Assembly: GCA_934045075.1 (NCBI GenBank)
Contig: OW203726.1
Location: 8,702,860 to 8,766,859, forward strand
Length of the DNA stretch: 64,000 nt
Direction of reading: 5' to 3'
Source of the DNA: Yponomeuta sedellus
Taxonomy: Eukaryota > Arthropoda > Insecta > Lepidoptera > Yponomeutidae
Numbering within the stretch: the first letter of the stretch is position 1; every line of letters starts with the position of its first letter. Positions 1 through 11,157 of the stretch are shown piece by piece. Below the pieces are notes generated by a model. It saw only the letters and a program-made list of their open reading frames with translations. It did no database searches and was not told the DNA's origin. The position numbers and the translations under genes were made by a program.

Positions 1-379
1 GTAATGGAATGTTGATACTAATGTACCATTTTTTTAAGTCTAAGAGTGTTTACATCTTGGTTGAACTGTAAACTCCCGACTCCATTCAATTCGTGCGCGT
101 ACTGTATTCAATCAAACACCAGTAGTAAATGCCATAGTGAAGCACATTCATTGTCCTAGAGGTAAGCAAATTGCACGACCTACAATAAATTTCGTTGCTA
201 CCCAGTGCACTGGTTTAATTTATTCTACTAAACCTATATACTTAACTCTATACTTAACCATTAAGAATCGTAGAAAGATACTTATGGATAATACACAAGT
301 GTCGTAGTGATTATTATTAACCACTTTGCAAACTTGTAGGTTATTTAGTATCAAGTATCACTAACAACAAATAATGTCT
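1..379. other. Intergenic DNA, no gene seen
   Basis: AT-rich sequence with no long open frame, RNA gene or recognised repeat. I see nothing supportable here. Confidence 0.6.
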
Positions 380-415
380 ATAATGCCGGGTTTATAGCAC
401 TTAACCCGGCATTAT
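380..415. repeat. Perfect 13-bp hairpin
   Basis: ATAATGCCGGGTT (380-392) is followed after 10 bases by its exact reverse complement (403-415). It is probably a repeat edge or small foldback. No coding or terminator role is implied. Confidence 0.7.
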
Positions 416-439
416 AGCACTTATAGCACTGATTTCGTA

Positions 440-775
440 AAACCTAAACCGTCTTCTACAAGATTAATTTTGGAGAGTGTGCACAAGAGGTACATGAACT
501 TATACCTCCATCGCCTTTCTTCCATCGGACCATCAGTCGATAGGCTCAAATGCACGCTTTTGTGGTCGAAATTCCGCAAATCCGCGCCGAGCGATTCGCG
601 ATTTTTTTTATAATAAGAACGGCAAAGTTGTGGAACACGCTTCCGTCGTCTATCTTTCTGGACACATATAACCTGGGTGTCTTGAAAACTAGAGTCAATC
701 GGCATTAAACATGTAAGCACGTAACATCGTCTTCGCTTACCATCAGGCGTGACTGGGGCCAAGTGTAACCTTCAT
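440..775 (-). repeat. Dispersed lepidopteran repeat
   Basis: Contains the sequence CGCCTGATGGTAAGCGAAGA on the minus strand, which reappears in slightly changed form near 3358-3378 on the plus strand. An open frame of 113 codons on the minus strand (421-762) runs through it but resembles no family I know. I treat it as a repeat and not as a gene. Confidence 0.5.
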
Positions 776-828
776 TAAAAGAATAAAGAATATTCTTATC
801 TTATTTTATCTTAAAAAAAACTATAATG

Positions 829-1086
829 TACATACATACATACATACATACATACATACATACATACATACATACATACATACATACATACATACATACA
901 TACATACATACATACATACATACATACATACATACATACATACATACATACATACATACATACATACATACATACATACATACATACATACATACATACA
1001 TACATACATACATACATACATACATACATACATACATACATACATACATACATACATACATACATACATACATACATACATACATA
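829..1086. repeat. (CATA)n microsatellite, about 64 units
   Basis: An almost uninterrupted 4-bp repeat of about 258 bp. It directly abuts the 3' end of a minus-strand non-LTR fragment at 1087, so it is best read as the simple-repeat tail of that element that then expanded. The same arrangement recurs at 15471-15825. Confidence 0.95.
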
Positions 1087-1440
1087 ACCTCACGCCTGTA
1101 TCCCAGAGGGGTAGGAAGAGACCAGGGACTGCCACTTGCCACGATCCTGACAGATCACCTTCGCTTCATCAACGTTCATAAGTTGTTGCATGCATGCACG
1201 CCGGTTCCGGATACTTTTTATCTTTCCTTTTGCTAATACATCCCCTATTTAGTCGATGTATGTCCGCCTGGGACGTCCCTTACCCGCCTTTCCACCCACA
1301 TTCGCAGTATATATTTGTTTCGTCAATCTTTCTTCCTTCATCCTCTCCACATGTCCAAATCAACGCAACATTCCTTTCTAAATTCTAGTCACTACATCCT
1401 CTTTCAGTCCACAATGTTTTCTAGTCAGTCTATTGCGTAT
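1087..1440 (-). mobile_element. 5'-truncated non-LTR retrotransposon 3' end (family H)
   Basis: Read on the minus strand this is the C-terminal end of a retrotransposon ORF2 plus a short 3' UTR, homologous to the copies at 15588-15825, 54143-54590, 55245-55410 and 31288-31390. The copy at 54143 is open enough to show the typical RHVEWMKEERLTKQIY stretch. Only the tail survives; there is no reverse transcriptase domain. It ends in the adjoining (CATA)n array. Confidence 0.75.
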
Positions 1441-1731
1441 CGTACAAAAGAACAATTGAGTTAATATAGTGTAGATGAATTTAGACAATTTTGGAGGGCC
1501 GGAAATTTGATAAATATTTATCTATTGAAATCAATGAACGTACATGGTAAGTAGCAAAACACGTAGCGGATCCAATTGACCGCGTGCTTTACCTGCGGTC
1601 TTATCCACACCGTTTGAACGATCTAGTTTACTCACGGGCGGCGCCCACTAAATACAACTATACCTTCGTATTTTCCTGTGGCATAGGCGACTAGGGACAT
1701 AGGCTGTACCTATAGGACACAGACTCCGCTA

Positions 1732-1775
1732 TATAAAGCCAGGTTACCGGGCAATTCGGCACACTACACAGTACC
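1732..1775 (+). promoter_or_regulatory. TATA promoter of G1
   Basis: TATAAA at 1732-1737 lies 82 bp before the ATG of G1. An initiator-like CACAGTACC follows about 30 bp downstream. The CAAGGTC element of G7-G11 is not visible upstream. Confidence 0.7.
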
Positions 1776-1818
1776 AGTGGTTTAGTGCGATACGGTCCTA
1801 GGGCTAGACGTTACGAAA

Positions 1819-4800
1819 ATGTTTGCTAAGGTAATGTGTGTAGTGACATGATGATAGACTACTCTTAGGTATTGTGAGTGCTTGTGGTAATATTATGTTT
1901 GGCAAGAGATAACGGTGGTTTGTATCAAATAGTCTCTAAAGAAAGAACTAAAATTCAAGAGATAGGCATAGCTTCAAATGTTAATACAGTGTTCATTAAC
2001 TTTTTTGGAACAGTTTTAGTAGAATAACACAATTTGAGCAATTTTGTTACAAAGTTTAAATTTCATTTTGCAATAGATGTCCACAGTAAGGCCAATCTCT
2101 TAGGACAACAGTAGTCAGCGCCACTAAATATTGAGCTAAGATGAGAATTTCAATACCCTAAAAATCTTAACTTCCATCAAATCGGGTTACTCTAATTCAT
2201 TGCAAGATCAACTGAGTAGGCATATTTTTTTAATAGTGCACAGAAGTAAAAAATCCTACTTATAAATCTAATGCATGTACTTTGTTTTCCCATAGAACTG
2301 TCTGTTTCTTGTGAATGTTTATATCTGATTGGTAGAAACGTGCAGGTGGAAACACCTCCACAAACTGTCACATCGGTTGATGGCAACACACAATGTTTGA
2401 TGGATCCTAAAATAGTCTCTTCTTCTTCTTCAGGCTATATTAGTCCACTGCTGGACATATCCCTCCCCTAATGAGCGCAAGGTGTTGCCATCATTAGGGG
2501 GTAGTGCCCATAATCCCCATGCTGGGCATGCGGGTTGGGGATCGCAGTTTGGTAGAATTGTACTGCAGGGGGCGCTGCTACCCACCCTCCGGTTTGAGTC
2601 CATTAGTCGCCTTTTACGACACCCGCGGGAAGAATTTGGGTTGGTGCTATTCTCTAGCCCAACACCACACAGCAAATAGTCTCATCATCTTTAAACTCAA
2701 ATTAAACTGTGACTTTCTGTCGCTCAGGTAATAATCGCCTGCGCGCTGGTGGCGGTGGCCCGCGCCGGCATCATCGGGGGGCATGGGGCCCTGTCGTCTC
2801 AGAGCCTTATCCTGGGGCACGGGCTGGGGGCCTATGGGGCGCCAGCGCTAGCCGCTCCATACGGGCTAGCTGGTCCGGGCTATGGCTATGGCATCGGTAC
2901 GTTAATTGTATAAGTTTATTTTTTAGATGTCTCTATTTGGTGCGGTTTCTATATTAGGTGTCTGATCAAAGTGTCCATTCAAAGATAGCGTAGAAGAAAT
3001 GGGCTTTCTATAATTATAATTATATACGATAGGAACGCCCTTCACGTCATCTGTCGTTGCGATATGGCTTTGATTGAAAACTTCCGCTACCAATACGACG
3101 AACTGTTGGGAAAACATCGAACTCTCCATATTGCTTAAACATCCAAATTCTCATTTAAAAACGTTATGTATCGTTAGCGTGTTATGGAAATAACGCCAAT
3201 TCTGTTTATACAGCACCGACATCAAAATCACTGCTGAGCACCTTTCATATTTTATCGACATGAATTTTCGGCCCATAAACATATTTCCGTCACAGCATAT
3301 AATAAATATCAAACCTTTTTTTCTTTAAGTGAGATAGGTTGACATTTGCCCCAATCACGCCTGATGGTAAACGAAGACGGGGTCTAAGACGTTATGTGCT
3401 GAAATGCCGGTTAACTCTAACGACACCCAGGTTATATGTTTCCGAAAACTATCCAAATATCACATTTTCTTTGAATGATGAGCGCCCATATATTTTCGGC
3501 GGGCTAAAACTTAAAATCAGTGTTTCGCCGTTGCCCAAACACATACACAGAGTTTTGACCCATTTATATGACTGTGCGTCCACATAGTTGTAATTCTCTA
3601 CTTGAGTCCCAATTTCATTTTTTGTGCATATTTTTTCTTATTTAGCCTATAAACGTCCCACAGTAGGGCCTTCTCTCATACAGAGTTTAGAGTTTTTGTG
3701 CATATCTATAGTTTTTGTTTCTACATACTTTTAGTACTTACTAATAAGTTTTGTGGGCATATAATATATAGTATATCTAGAGGCAAATGTCCTAATTAGC
3801 CTATCAAGAAAAAAATGTGAAAGGTGGAAGAGTACTTTAGCTAATCCTTTTAGTGTGACATAATAATGTTGCTCGACCTTTATAGTTCAAACTGTTCTCT
3901 TGCTCAAAGTAAGTTTAATTTAGGATCTTATCTAAAGGTACTGAGGGTTGATTTATAATGGCAGAGCGGTTGCAGGTCACGGCGCAGTGGTCGCGCACGC
4001 GCCGCTCCTCAGGGCGCCGATTGCACCCATCGCGCACGCCGCCGCCCCTGTTGAGATTTATGTAAGTAACTCTCTGCACTTTGTATCGAACAACATTTCT
4101 TAAGATTTAACGTTACCGCTTATTAGCTCAGTTGGAAGAGCGCTGGCACAGATAGCCAGAATCCCGGCATGGGTGGAATTTTTAGCCTCTAAACAGGTTT
4201 TTAAAATTATCCTTAGCACGGGTTAGTGTATTAGAAAGAATATAAACAATAATTTGCTTATGTACAATAAAGTGTTCTCTATCTTTCTATCTAAAAAATC
4301 TTCTCTCCCACAGTCCCACCCCCGCTACCAGTTCAACTACGGAGTCGCCGACGGGCACACCGGCGACCAGAAGAGCCAGTGGGAAGCGCGTGACGGCGAC
4401 GTCGTCAAGGGGCAGTACTCGCTGGTCGAGCCCGATGGCACAGTCCGCACTGTGAACTATTCTGCTGACGACCACAATGGGTGAGCTAATGCTAAAATAA
4501 ATCCAGGCAACGTCATCCAACACAACTAGCATAAAACGCCTACTTAAAGCTTACGTGGTTGCAGAAGAGCTGCGTAATGTTCTGTTCATCTGCAAGCGTT
4601 AGCTCTCTCCTAAGGTGCTATAAGAAGCACCCTTTTGGTGCCCTAATTTATGCATATGCACATCTATTATTTTAAAAATTTAATTGCCGCTCCGGCAGCT
4701 CCTGTTATTTCCTCTTGCAAGATTCCAACACACCAAGTCAATATCTTATAAACATTCTTGTTTATAAAATCAAGATTCCTCCAGTTTAAATAGTCTGCGG

Positions 4801-5075
4801 TAATGGGACAGAACGACTTAATCCGCATTTGAAGTGTTTTAAGAAATCCTGTTTCTATAACCAATACTATTACTTTATTATTTGCATTACCAGTAAAGGT
4901 TCTTTTTTTTTGGCAGTAATAAATTCTTTACATATCTATCTATAATGGTGCCTGTCTCCCCAGTTTCAACGCGGTAGTGAGCAGAGCCGGCCACGCCGCG
5001 CACCCGGCCCCGGTGGCGCACGCGCCGCTTCTCGCCGCGCCGGCGTATGCGCACGGCGGCTACATCCACGGCTAA
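1819..5075 (+). CDS. G1: RR-2 cuticular protein, Gly/Ala/His-rich flanks
   Basis: Five exons: 1819-1830, 2728-2896, 3976-4061, 4314-4480, 4964-5075 (intron phases 0, 1, 0, 2), giving about 181 residues. All junctions are GT-AG and all phases match. Residues 1-17 form a signal peptide (MFAK then [13 protein letters not shown]) split by the first intron. Gly/Ala/Tyr-rich sequence with an SSQS motif at residues 27-30 follows. The RR-2 chitin-binding domain starts near residue 90 ([19 protein letters not shown]) and contains [14 protein letters not shown] and the ADDHNGFNAVV end. The tail has HAP/AAP and Gly-Tyr-His sequence. By family knowledge it is a structural protein of rigid cuticle. It has one more intron (phase 1, residue 61) than any other gene here. 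A SINE (4118-4246) sits in intron 3. It converges on G2. Confidence 0.9.
2425..2690 (-). mobile_element. Non-LTR retrotransposon C-terminal fragment (RTE-like)
   Basis: Minus-strand frame ending in [12 protein letters not shown] then stop. This resembles the YVQQWT ending common in RTE-like ORFs of moths. It lies in intron 1 of G1, and a related piece is at 36466-36565. It is short and not functional. Confidence 0.55.
3330..3430 (+). repeat. Dispersed repeat, copy 2
   Basis: Shares CACGCCTGATGGTAAACGAA and following bases with the minus-strand repeat at 440-775. It lies in intron 2 of G1. Confidence 0.5.
3640..3690 (+). repeat. Repeat F fragment (family 'GCCTATAAACGTCCCAC')
   Basis: Short copy of a very common moth repeat whose consensus reads roughly 'cctataaacgtcccactgctgggc...ccttctct'. 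Other copies in this window lie near 8886, 17153 (minus), 17783, 20985, 28455, 29668 (minus), 42475 and 51780. Confidence 0.55.
4118..4246 (+). mobile_element. tRNA-derived SINE (family A)
   Basis: Has a tRNA-like A box (TTAGCTCAGTTGGAAGAGC), a degraded B box (GAATCCCGGC), then the family tail 'GGAATTTTTAGCCTCTAAA...CCTTAGCACGGGTTAGTG'. It sits in intron 3 of G1, in the same orientation as the gene. It is not a tRNA gene: no acceptor stem can be drawn. Confidence 0.8.
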
Positions 5076-5590
5076 CCCACCCCCGCACACTGACGACGCC
5101 TATTTATTACGTACCTAACTACCTTAGCTCTAAGAACGGACGGAATGCAACGAATCGTGGTATTAAGTGACGTTTAAACGAGACAGCGTTTCATAAGGTG
5201 TATTTCCCTCGGGACTTGACGGCCCAATCGATAAGTTAGACTCCTGTCTTCTTACTATCAAAATGCTTCCATTAGGATGGTAACTGTTGTATTATATTGC
5301 TTCTCATTTAGCTCGTAAGTTTTTGTCGCTTTTTTTCCATCTTTTTTATTAGTGTTTGTATAAAATGCCTCGTAATTTGTGTTTGTTTTGAATACATTTT
5401 GTGAAACGTTCGACGCGCGCCGGGGTATTGCAAGGACTTTGGGATTTGTGACTGACAGCGATGTAAAATAATTATAGTAATTTCATTTAACCTAGCGCTT
5501 TTTACTACACTTTACGACCTTGCGACCCATGACATTCCCTTTTATCCAAATGAATTTTGTCTTACCAACTTTTTCCATTTACACTTAATA

Positions 5591-5596
5591 TTTATT
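5591..5596 (-). terminator. Possible poly(A) signal of G2
   Basis: AATAAA on the minus strand, 171 bp after the G2 stop. For G1 the nearest plus-strand AATAAA is at 5669-5674, about 600 bp after its stop. The 690-bp gap between the convergent G1 and G2 genes holds only these 3' ends. Confidence 0.5.
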
Positions 5597-5766
5597 TTAT
5601 AATATTATTACATACACTTTATAATATTATTTTTAGAATCAAAGCGAACGTGACAGTTTGGTACATTGAATAAAATTCAAAACTTAAATATTTTTGTATA
5701 TTCGTATAAAAACTAGCAACAACATAAGTCTATTTATCACATTCAGTCTTTGTTTGTCCAAGTGGC

Positions 5767-7699
5767 TCAGTTGTGATGATGGCTCTCGATGTGGACGCTA
5801 TGGCCAGGTGCCGAGTGTTTCACGACAGCGTTGAAACTGTAAAAGAAATGTTATAGTTAAGACCAAAGACCATTATCATCATAAGACCTAAAGAGTTAAT
5901 GATAAAACATAAGATAACATAATCTCACCAGTGTATCACAGTGGGGTAGGTAGAGACCAGGAACTACCACTTGCCACTACCACTTGTCATAATCTCACGC
6001 CTGTATCACAGTGGGGTAGATAGAGAGCAGGAACTACCACTTGCCACTACCACGTCATAATCTCATCCCTGTATCACAGAGGGATAGATAGAGACCAGGA
6101 ACTACCACTTGCCACTACCACCTGTCATAATCTCACGCTTGTATCACAGTGGGGTAGAGAGAGACCAGGAACTACCACTTGCCATAATCTCATCCCTGTA
6201 TCACAGTGGGGTAGGTAGAGAGAACTACCAATTGCCATAATTTCACCCCTATATCACAGTGGGATAGATAGAGACCAGGAACTACCACTTGCCACGATCC
6301 TGACAGATCACATCTAAGCTCGTGATACTACTCAAAACATTTTTTTTATTTGTTTTGTACTCCACTCACCCGTTATGTTTGTCAGATGTATATTCAACAG
6401 TTCTCACGGAACCATCAGCCTCATGCAAAGAGTAGACTCCCTTTACGACGTCACCGTCGCGGCTCTCGTGCTGGTACTTGTTGTCTCCAGTGTGGGGGTC
6501 TGACACTTTGTACTCGTACGAGTATTTGGGGTAAGCCTGAGCAAAACAATTGACGATTAGTGGTAATATACTACAATACAACTCGCACCTCAATAGCACA
6601 GTAATCAAAGTTTAGTCTTTCGCAAACTCAGGAAATGAATGTATAGCTAATTGAATTTATGAAGAAAGCTAACTCAATTAAAGCTCTCTATGAAGCGCGA
6701 ACGTGACGAAATGCGACCTAAAAACTCCCGACAAGATGATTCGAAAATGATACACAGTAAAAACCAACTGCCTCCCGTTTGTCTCGTTGGTCTAACGGTA
6801 ACAAATTTTCGTTCCATTCCCAGAGACCATGGGTTCAATTCCCGCTAGGGCCGACATATTTTCGTACAAACGGCCTCAGTCTCGGTGATTTTCCAAGTTT
6901 GTAATATCCTGTCTGGTAACCATACCAATCACATGTATTTCGGGACCAGGACAAGTGATTGTAATAAATGGATGTTATCTTATGTTCTCCACCAACCCGG
7001 ACTTGACCTCCGTGGTGGAGTATGGCCTAACCGTCCTGCGATGCAGAGACCCGTGCCACAGCAGTGGGGACATACAAATGGTTGATATCATATGTTATGG
7101 TACTTACGTAATAATCTACAAGCTGCTCATGACCTTGGTCTCCGTGACCCTCCGACGAAGCTTGTTGGTGGTAGGCGGGGGCCTGCTGCAAATGGGCATA
7201 GTGGTGCTGGGCCTGGTGATAAGTCGGAGCGTGCTGAACAGTGGTCTGATGCTCGTGGACTTGGGGTTGAGCCTCATGTTGCGGAGTAACATATTGGATG
7301 TTCTGCTGGTGCTCTTCGTGTTGGGAAGGAGTCACGTATTGGATATTCTGTTGGTGACTATCTATGGAAGCATGTTGGTGCTCCTGGGGAGCGTAGTGAT
7401 ACTGAGGTTGCTCTTCCTGCTGTGAGTGCTCATTGGGAGATGAGAGTTCGTTATGTCCCTCAAGGATAGCTGAAGTTTCTTGAGTTTGGGCACCGTGTTG
7501 ATACTGCTGGTATTCATGAGAGTGCTCTTGTGGGTGACTTTGTAAATTGTACTCGTGCTCTTGGCTGAGAGCCGCTGTTATAGCGAAGGCTAAGATTAGA
7601 ATCTGCAATTAGAAACGGGTGATTAGTTGAGTGAACGGTGAATGTATTTATTTCTTACAAACAATTGAATTTAAAAAGTGATGTTACTTTGGAGAGCAT
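5767..7699 (-). CDS. G2: RR-2 cuticular protein with His/Gln-rich N-terminal half
   Basis: Four exons in transcript order: 7688-7699, 7108-7602, 6370-6536, 5767-5836 (phases 0, 0, 2), about 247 residues. MLSK plus [13 protein letters not shown] forms the signal peptide. Exon 2 (165 codons) is dominated by His, Gln and Glu, with [10 protein letters not shown] repeated at residues 87-96 and 102-111, quite unlike the AAPVYHAAP repeats of its neighbours. The RR-2 domain begins near residue 170 ([20 protein letters not shown]) and continues with [20 protein letters not shown]. The last exon completes GFNAVV and ends in a His-rich tail. Inference: His-rich flanks could serve in quinone cross-linking or pH-dependent assembly. 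Intron 3 carries a 52-70-bp minisatellite, and intron 2 a SINE and a 5S-SINE remnant. Confidence 0.9.
5934..6312. repeat. Minisatellite made from a retrotransposon 3' end
   Basis: Six imperfect units starting near 5934, 5994, 6062, 6132, 6189 and 6242 (spacing 60, 68, 70, 57, 53). Each reads roughly 'ctcacgcctgtatcacag', 'tggggtagatagagaccagg', then 'aactaccacttgcca'. The unit equals the terminal part of family H non-LTR elements (compare 1087-1160). The array lies inside intron 3 of G2. Confidence 0.85.
6780..6930 (+). mobile_element. tRNA-derived SINE (family C)
   Basis: Starts GTCTCGTTGGTCTAACGGTA (A-box-like) with GGTTCAATTCCCGC as the B box and a further tail. It lies within intron 2 of G2. 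A second, more decayed copy is at 63906-64000. A normal tRNA acceptor stem is absent. Confidence 0.65.
6962..7090 (+). mobile_element. 3' fragment of the 5S-derived SINE
   Basis: Matches the 3' half of the 5S SINE at 53209-53575: 'CCACCAACCCGGACTTG', 'GTGGTGGAGTATGGCCTAAC' and 'GACCCGTGCC...CAGCAGTGGGGAC'. The 5S-like head is missing, as expected of a 5'-truncated insertion. It is in intron 2 of G2. Confidence 0.75.
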
Positions 7700-7771
7700 T
7701 TTTGTTGTTGTATCTCTTGTGAATTTCACAGTAAGACTGGTGAATTAACATAATGATTAGCTCAATATATA
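7700..7771 (-). promoter_or_regulatory. Promoter of G2
   Basis: TATATATT at 7764-7771 on the minus strand lies 65 bp before the ATG, with a CCAGTCT initiator-like site about 30 bp downstream. The CAAGGTC element is absent. Confidence 0.6.
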
Positions 7772-7799
7772 GCTGAGATGTTACGCGAGCTGAAATGTT

Positions 7800-9655
7800 A
7801 CATTTGAACGACCGGGAGTCATATTCGTAAGCCGCAGCGGGCCGGCTGAGGCATTGTGTGACGTAATTTACGTAACCAATGATGTGAAGGTTGTCGTACT
7901 ATCATCTACCACCAAAGTCTTAACTTTAATTAAAAATATAACCCTTATCTCGACCGCTGTAAGGCACATTCGGGCGGAGTGGTTCAGATTATACTTGTGA
8001 ACTGGACCACTGCAAGCGCCAAAAACACAATGCAATTTAATCTATCTAGTTGCGTTATGTGTAAATGTAAATCTATTAAAAACATAAAGATTTTAATCAA
8101 GTATTAATCTCCTTCATATTACAAACGCAAAGAACTTCAACTAGAATGAAACATTGTAAGTGAATGGTAACAGTTTTGGTGTTACAGTTTATGCAATTTC
8201 AATAAAGTTGGTACGTCATAAAAATCTCAAAATACGGAAAATGATTTCTACATTAATTTAAAGGCGCAAGAAAATTAACTATTGCAGTTAATTTTCTTGC
8301 GCCTATAATAAGCACTAAATACTTTTTTATTTATACATCTCATTATTCACATATAAAAAAAACATTTCGCGAAATTATGACGAAAATATTAAATTGCCAG
8401 AGTAAATCTTGCAACGCCTGTTATTTCGCGTAAAACCAAACCCTGTATTTAATCATTGGACATAATTAGACAGGCGTATTTAAAGCCAAATCACAATTAT
8501 TACAATCGCGGATTTGTCTGAGTTGTGATACTATATACCTACAATACCCATCATGTCTAAGCTAGCAGCTCCATACAGAAGAGACGTGGTATGGGACGCA
8601 AAAAGACGCGAGGCGTTGGATAGAAATGGCGCTCTCGTCCCATATCTTCTGTGTGAGTTTCGCACCATCTCTTTCGTACATTTTGTGTAAAAAACTTGTT
8701 ATCCAAGTCTTTTATTTATATTATAGATATTATAGAAAGAAATATTTTACACGAAACATAAGCTTAATATAAACGAGGACATAGGCGAGTTTATTTATAT
8801 AGAAATGTCTTCCAGCCAATCAGATCAGAACGCCTTCTGTGTGGCTGTTGGCTATGTTACATTTTTTGTGTAGGTAGTCTATATTCGTTGCAGAGCACAG
8901 GCCTACTCTTCTCTCAGAGAAGGCTTAATTAACACGCGTACCTATCGCGGATGGGAAATTTTAGGCGCTGAGGTATGTGAACCCTGCAGACACTAGGTTT
9001 CCTCATGAACCCTCGACCGCCTGACTAAAATAAAAATTACAATTCTGAAATCATTAGATAACTCTTACAAGAAAGAAGATTTAAACTCTGCTTTCTTGTA
9101 CACTAACAGTCTGTTCATCTATTTTTAGTATGCACCTTGGCCAACAGAAGGTTGTTACCAGTAGATTAATATATGGTTGATGTACAAAAAACCGTGGGTA
9201 GCTATTCCTACAACATAATTCGCGTGCTTGAGCGTTAAAAAACGGGTTACTTTAAAAGACGTAATTAGAAAGGGTTACTTTAAAAGACGTAATTCCTCAG
9301 AACTTACATTCACAATAACTTTTAGGCTGACTTGAACCGCTTCCTAAATGTCACTTAAACTGTCATTTAATTTGACTTTGGTATGAAGAATTCTCGTCAA
9401 ACTATTTAAGACCCGTTGAAGAAAACGGTGCAAGTGAGTCCTTTAAAACGATTATTTGTTTTTTTTTTAATTCCTCGTTCAAAAAAAACTGCGGTTTTAT
9501 GGTTTTCCCGCATTGTGAAGTTCTTGTTAATGTGTGTTGATTATAACCATATGTTTTAAATAGAATGGACATTCTTCTACTTCGGGCAATGTAGGGCGCG
9601 TAAAATGCACCATCACAAGTTCTAATTGAGCCTAACATCCGTTCTCTCGCATTTA
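7800..9655. other. Intergenic region between G2 and G3, no gene seen
   Basis: AT-rich, no convincing coding sequence. It contains a perfect hairpin (8262-8304), a repeat F copy (about 8886-9010), and a 23-bp direct duplication of GGTTACTTTAAAAGACGTAA near 9244 and 9272. Confidence 0.6.
8262..8304. repeat. Perfect 19-bp stem, 5-nt loop hairpin
   Basis: AGGCGCAAGAAAATTAACT (8262-8280), loop ATTGC, then its exact reverse complement (8286-8304). It is isolated from recognisable transposon sequence. Confidence 0.85.
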
Positions 9656-9659
9656 TAAT

Positions 9660-9800
9660 ATTGGTGGGATATGATAGATAGAGAACACTTTATTGCACAA
9701 CCAGAAAAATATTAAAAACATGATTCTTAAATCTAAGTAATGTTATACAATTGGCGGTCTTATCGCTAAGAGCGATCTCTTCCGGACAACCTTTGGATGG
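9660..9800 (+). repeat. Repeat I ('agagaacactttattgcac')
   Basis: Begins GATAGATAGAGAACACTTTA and includes 'GCGGTCTTATCGCTAAGAGC'. Copies or pieces recur at 12905-12975, 14490-14605 and, reversed, near 4262-4290, 43310-43442 and 52477-52503. The AATAAAGTG motif in the reverse sense suggests the 3' end of a non-LTR element inserted in minus orientation. Confidence 0.55.
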
Positions 9801-10082
9801 AGTTGATATGCTTATAGGCCGAACCTTTTTGAACTGACTTCTGGACAAACTCGGTCTATTTTAGAACTCATCTTCACCCTTGGGCTAGATAAAGCTCAAG
9901 AGTAAGCCATTCCTTATAAAAAAATCAAACAGTTACTAACAAAGATCTTAAAAGCCGATAAATAATATACAACTTCCACACTACACAATTCTGGCCTTGG
10001 TCTCTTGTCCTGGTCCCAAACTAGGACATTCTGTGCCGTAATAACAACGCAAGGGCATCATAAGCATGAAAATATACCCAGT

Positions 10083-10260
10083 CTAAGGCCATGTGAGAGG
10101 TCCCGGGTTCGAACTCAGGCTGGGGACAAAAAAAACCCCAGGTCTTGGATGTTTAAATGTTGTCGTCGCTGTTTCTGGTTCCCACGACACTGAGTATCCT
10201 AGTGTGAGGCCAGAAGCAACGTATGTAGCTGTATGTAAATTTTATGTTATTTAAATAAAT
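10083..10260 (+). mobile_element. tRNA-derived SINE (family D)
   Basis: Contains the B-box segment GAGAGGTCCCGGGTTCGAAC, then GGATGTTTAAATGTTGTCGT and CTGGTTCCCACGACAC. The reverse-oriented copy at 63625-63800 also preserves the tRNA-like A box, which supports a SINE and not a tRNA gene. Confidence 0.75.
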
Positions 10261-10261
10261 C

Positions 10262-11150
10262 AAGTATGGCGGTGTACAAAAATGATCGAACTCATGTCCT
10301 CTGTTTTGATAATCAAGCGCGTGAACTGCTTGGTAGACAAAAAGTACCTACCAATTATCTAATACAAACTTGCACTTGCTTCAGTTAGAATTTAAATACT
10401 TCATTAAACAGGTTATCCAATCACCCTGTTAAAAAAGTTGAGTGATGTTTCTTGAAATGATTAATGCTCTTAATGAACATATTGTTGCTATTGTTACGTA
10501 AAGTTATCTAATACGATTAATGGGCTTCAGATATGCATACCATCAAACTCAACTGTCTAAAATATTAGCATTTGTAAGTATACGTTTGTTTCATTTGTTT
10601 TCATATTCGCGAGTAGGCTATGATACCCGCTTATGCAATAATCATTGTTATTTATAGCAACATAATATAGATATAGACAAGAACAGTTTAAATTATTAAC
10701 TTTCTAAGCGCAATAATTCTTATCAACGACGTGATTATTCTGCCAATCTAAAGCAGGCGGAAACGGAATAAAACCGCAAACCATAAAGTAGACCTTTCCG
10801 TCCACTTGCCACAGCGTTTTTGTTGAACAACGTTAGTATGCAAACTAACAGTAGCGGCCTCGTTGCGCTTTTGTTTTGTTACCGACCGCCGCCGCCGATA
10901 CGCAGAATTTTGGGCTACCTTTTTGCAGGGTTTCTCATTGACTCGTGACACTATGATAACAATATCGTGAACTTGCGTAATTTTTTAATAATGAACGTAT
11001 TAGAAATCAGTGACAATGACACACTGATACGGCGGTATGTCCGTAAAGGCCTTTACGAAATTGTTACTAACTGTATAGTGCGGTATCGGCCAGTGCGTTT
11101 TTCATCTTAATTTATCTAGAGTGAAACTAATTTCGCCTTGGCCACCCTTG
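10262..11150. other. Upstream region of G3
   Basis: No gene. A perfect 16-bp palindrome CGTAAAGGCCTTTACG (11042-11057) lies about 100 bp upstream of the G3 TATA box. I see no other structure. Confidence 0.55.
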
Positions 11151-11157
11151 ATAACAA

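Noticed and set aside
801..1236. Open frames of MYVC/THIH repeats on both strands
   Set aside because: They are translations of the (CATA)n microsatellite, open in all frames because of its period.
6005..6310. CRISPR-like spaced repeats
   Set aside because: Units are contiguous, imperfect and derived from a retrotransposon end, with no unique spacers; the host is a eukaryote.
7092..7425. Plus-strand open frames over G2 exon 2
   Set aside because: Antisense shadows of the spliced minus-strand G2 coding sequence.
8560..8660. Imperfect inverted sequence (ATGGGACG ... CGTCCCAT)
   Set aside because: Only 8 bp pair perfectly; probably a decayed repeat, with too little support to list.
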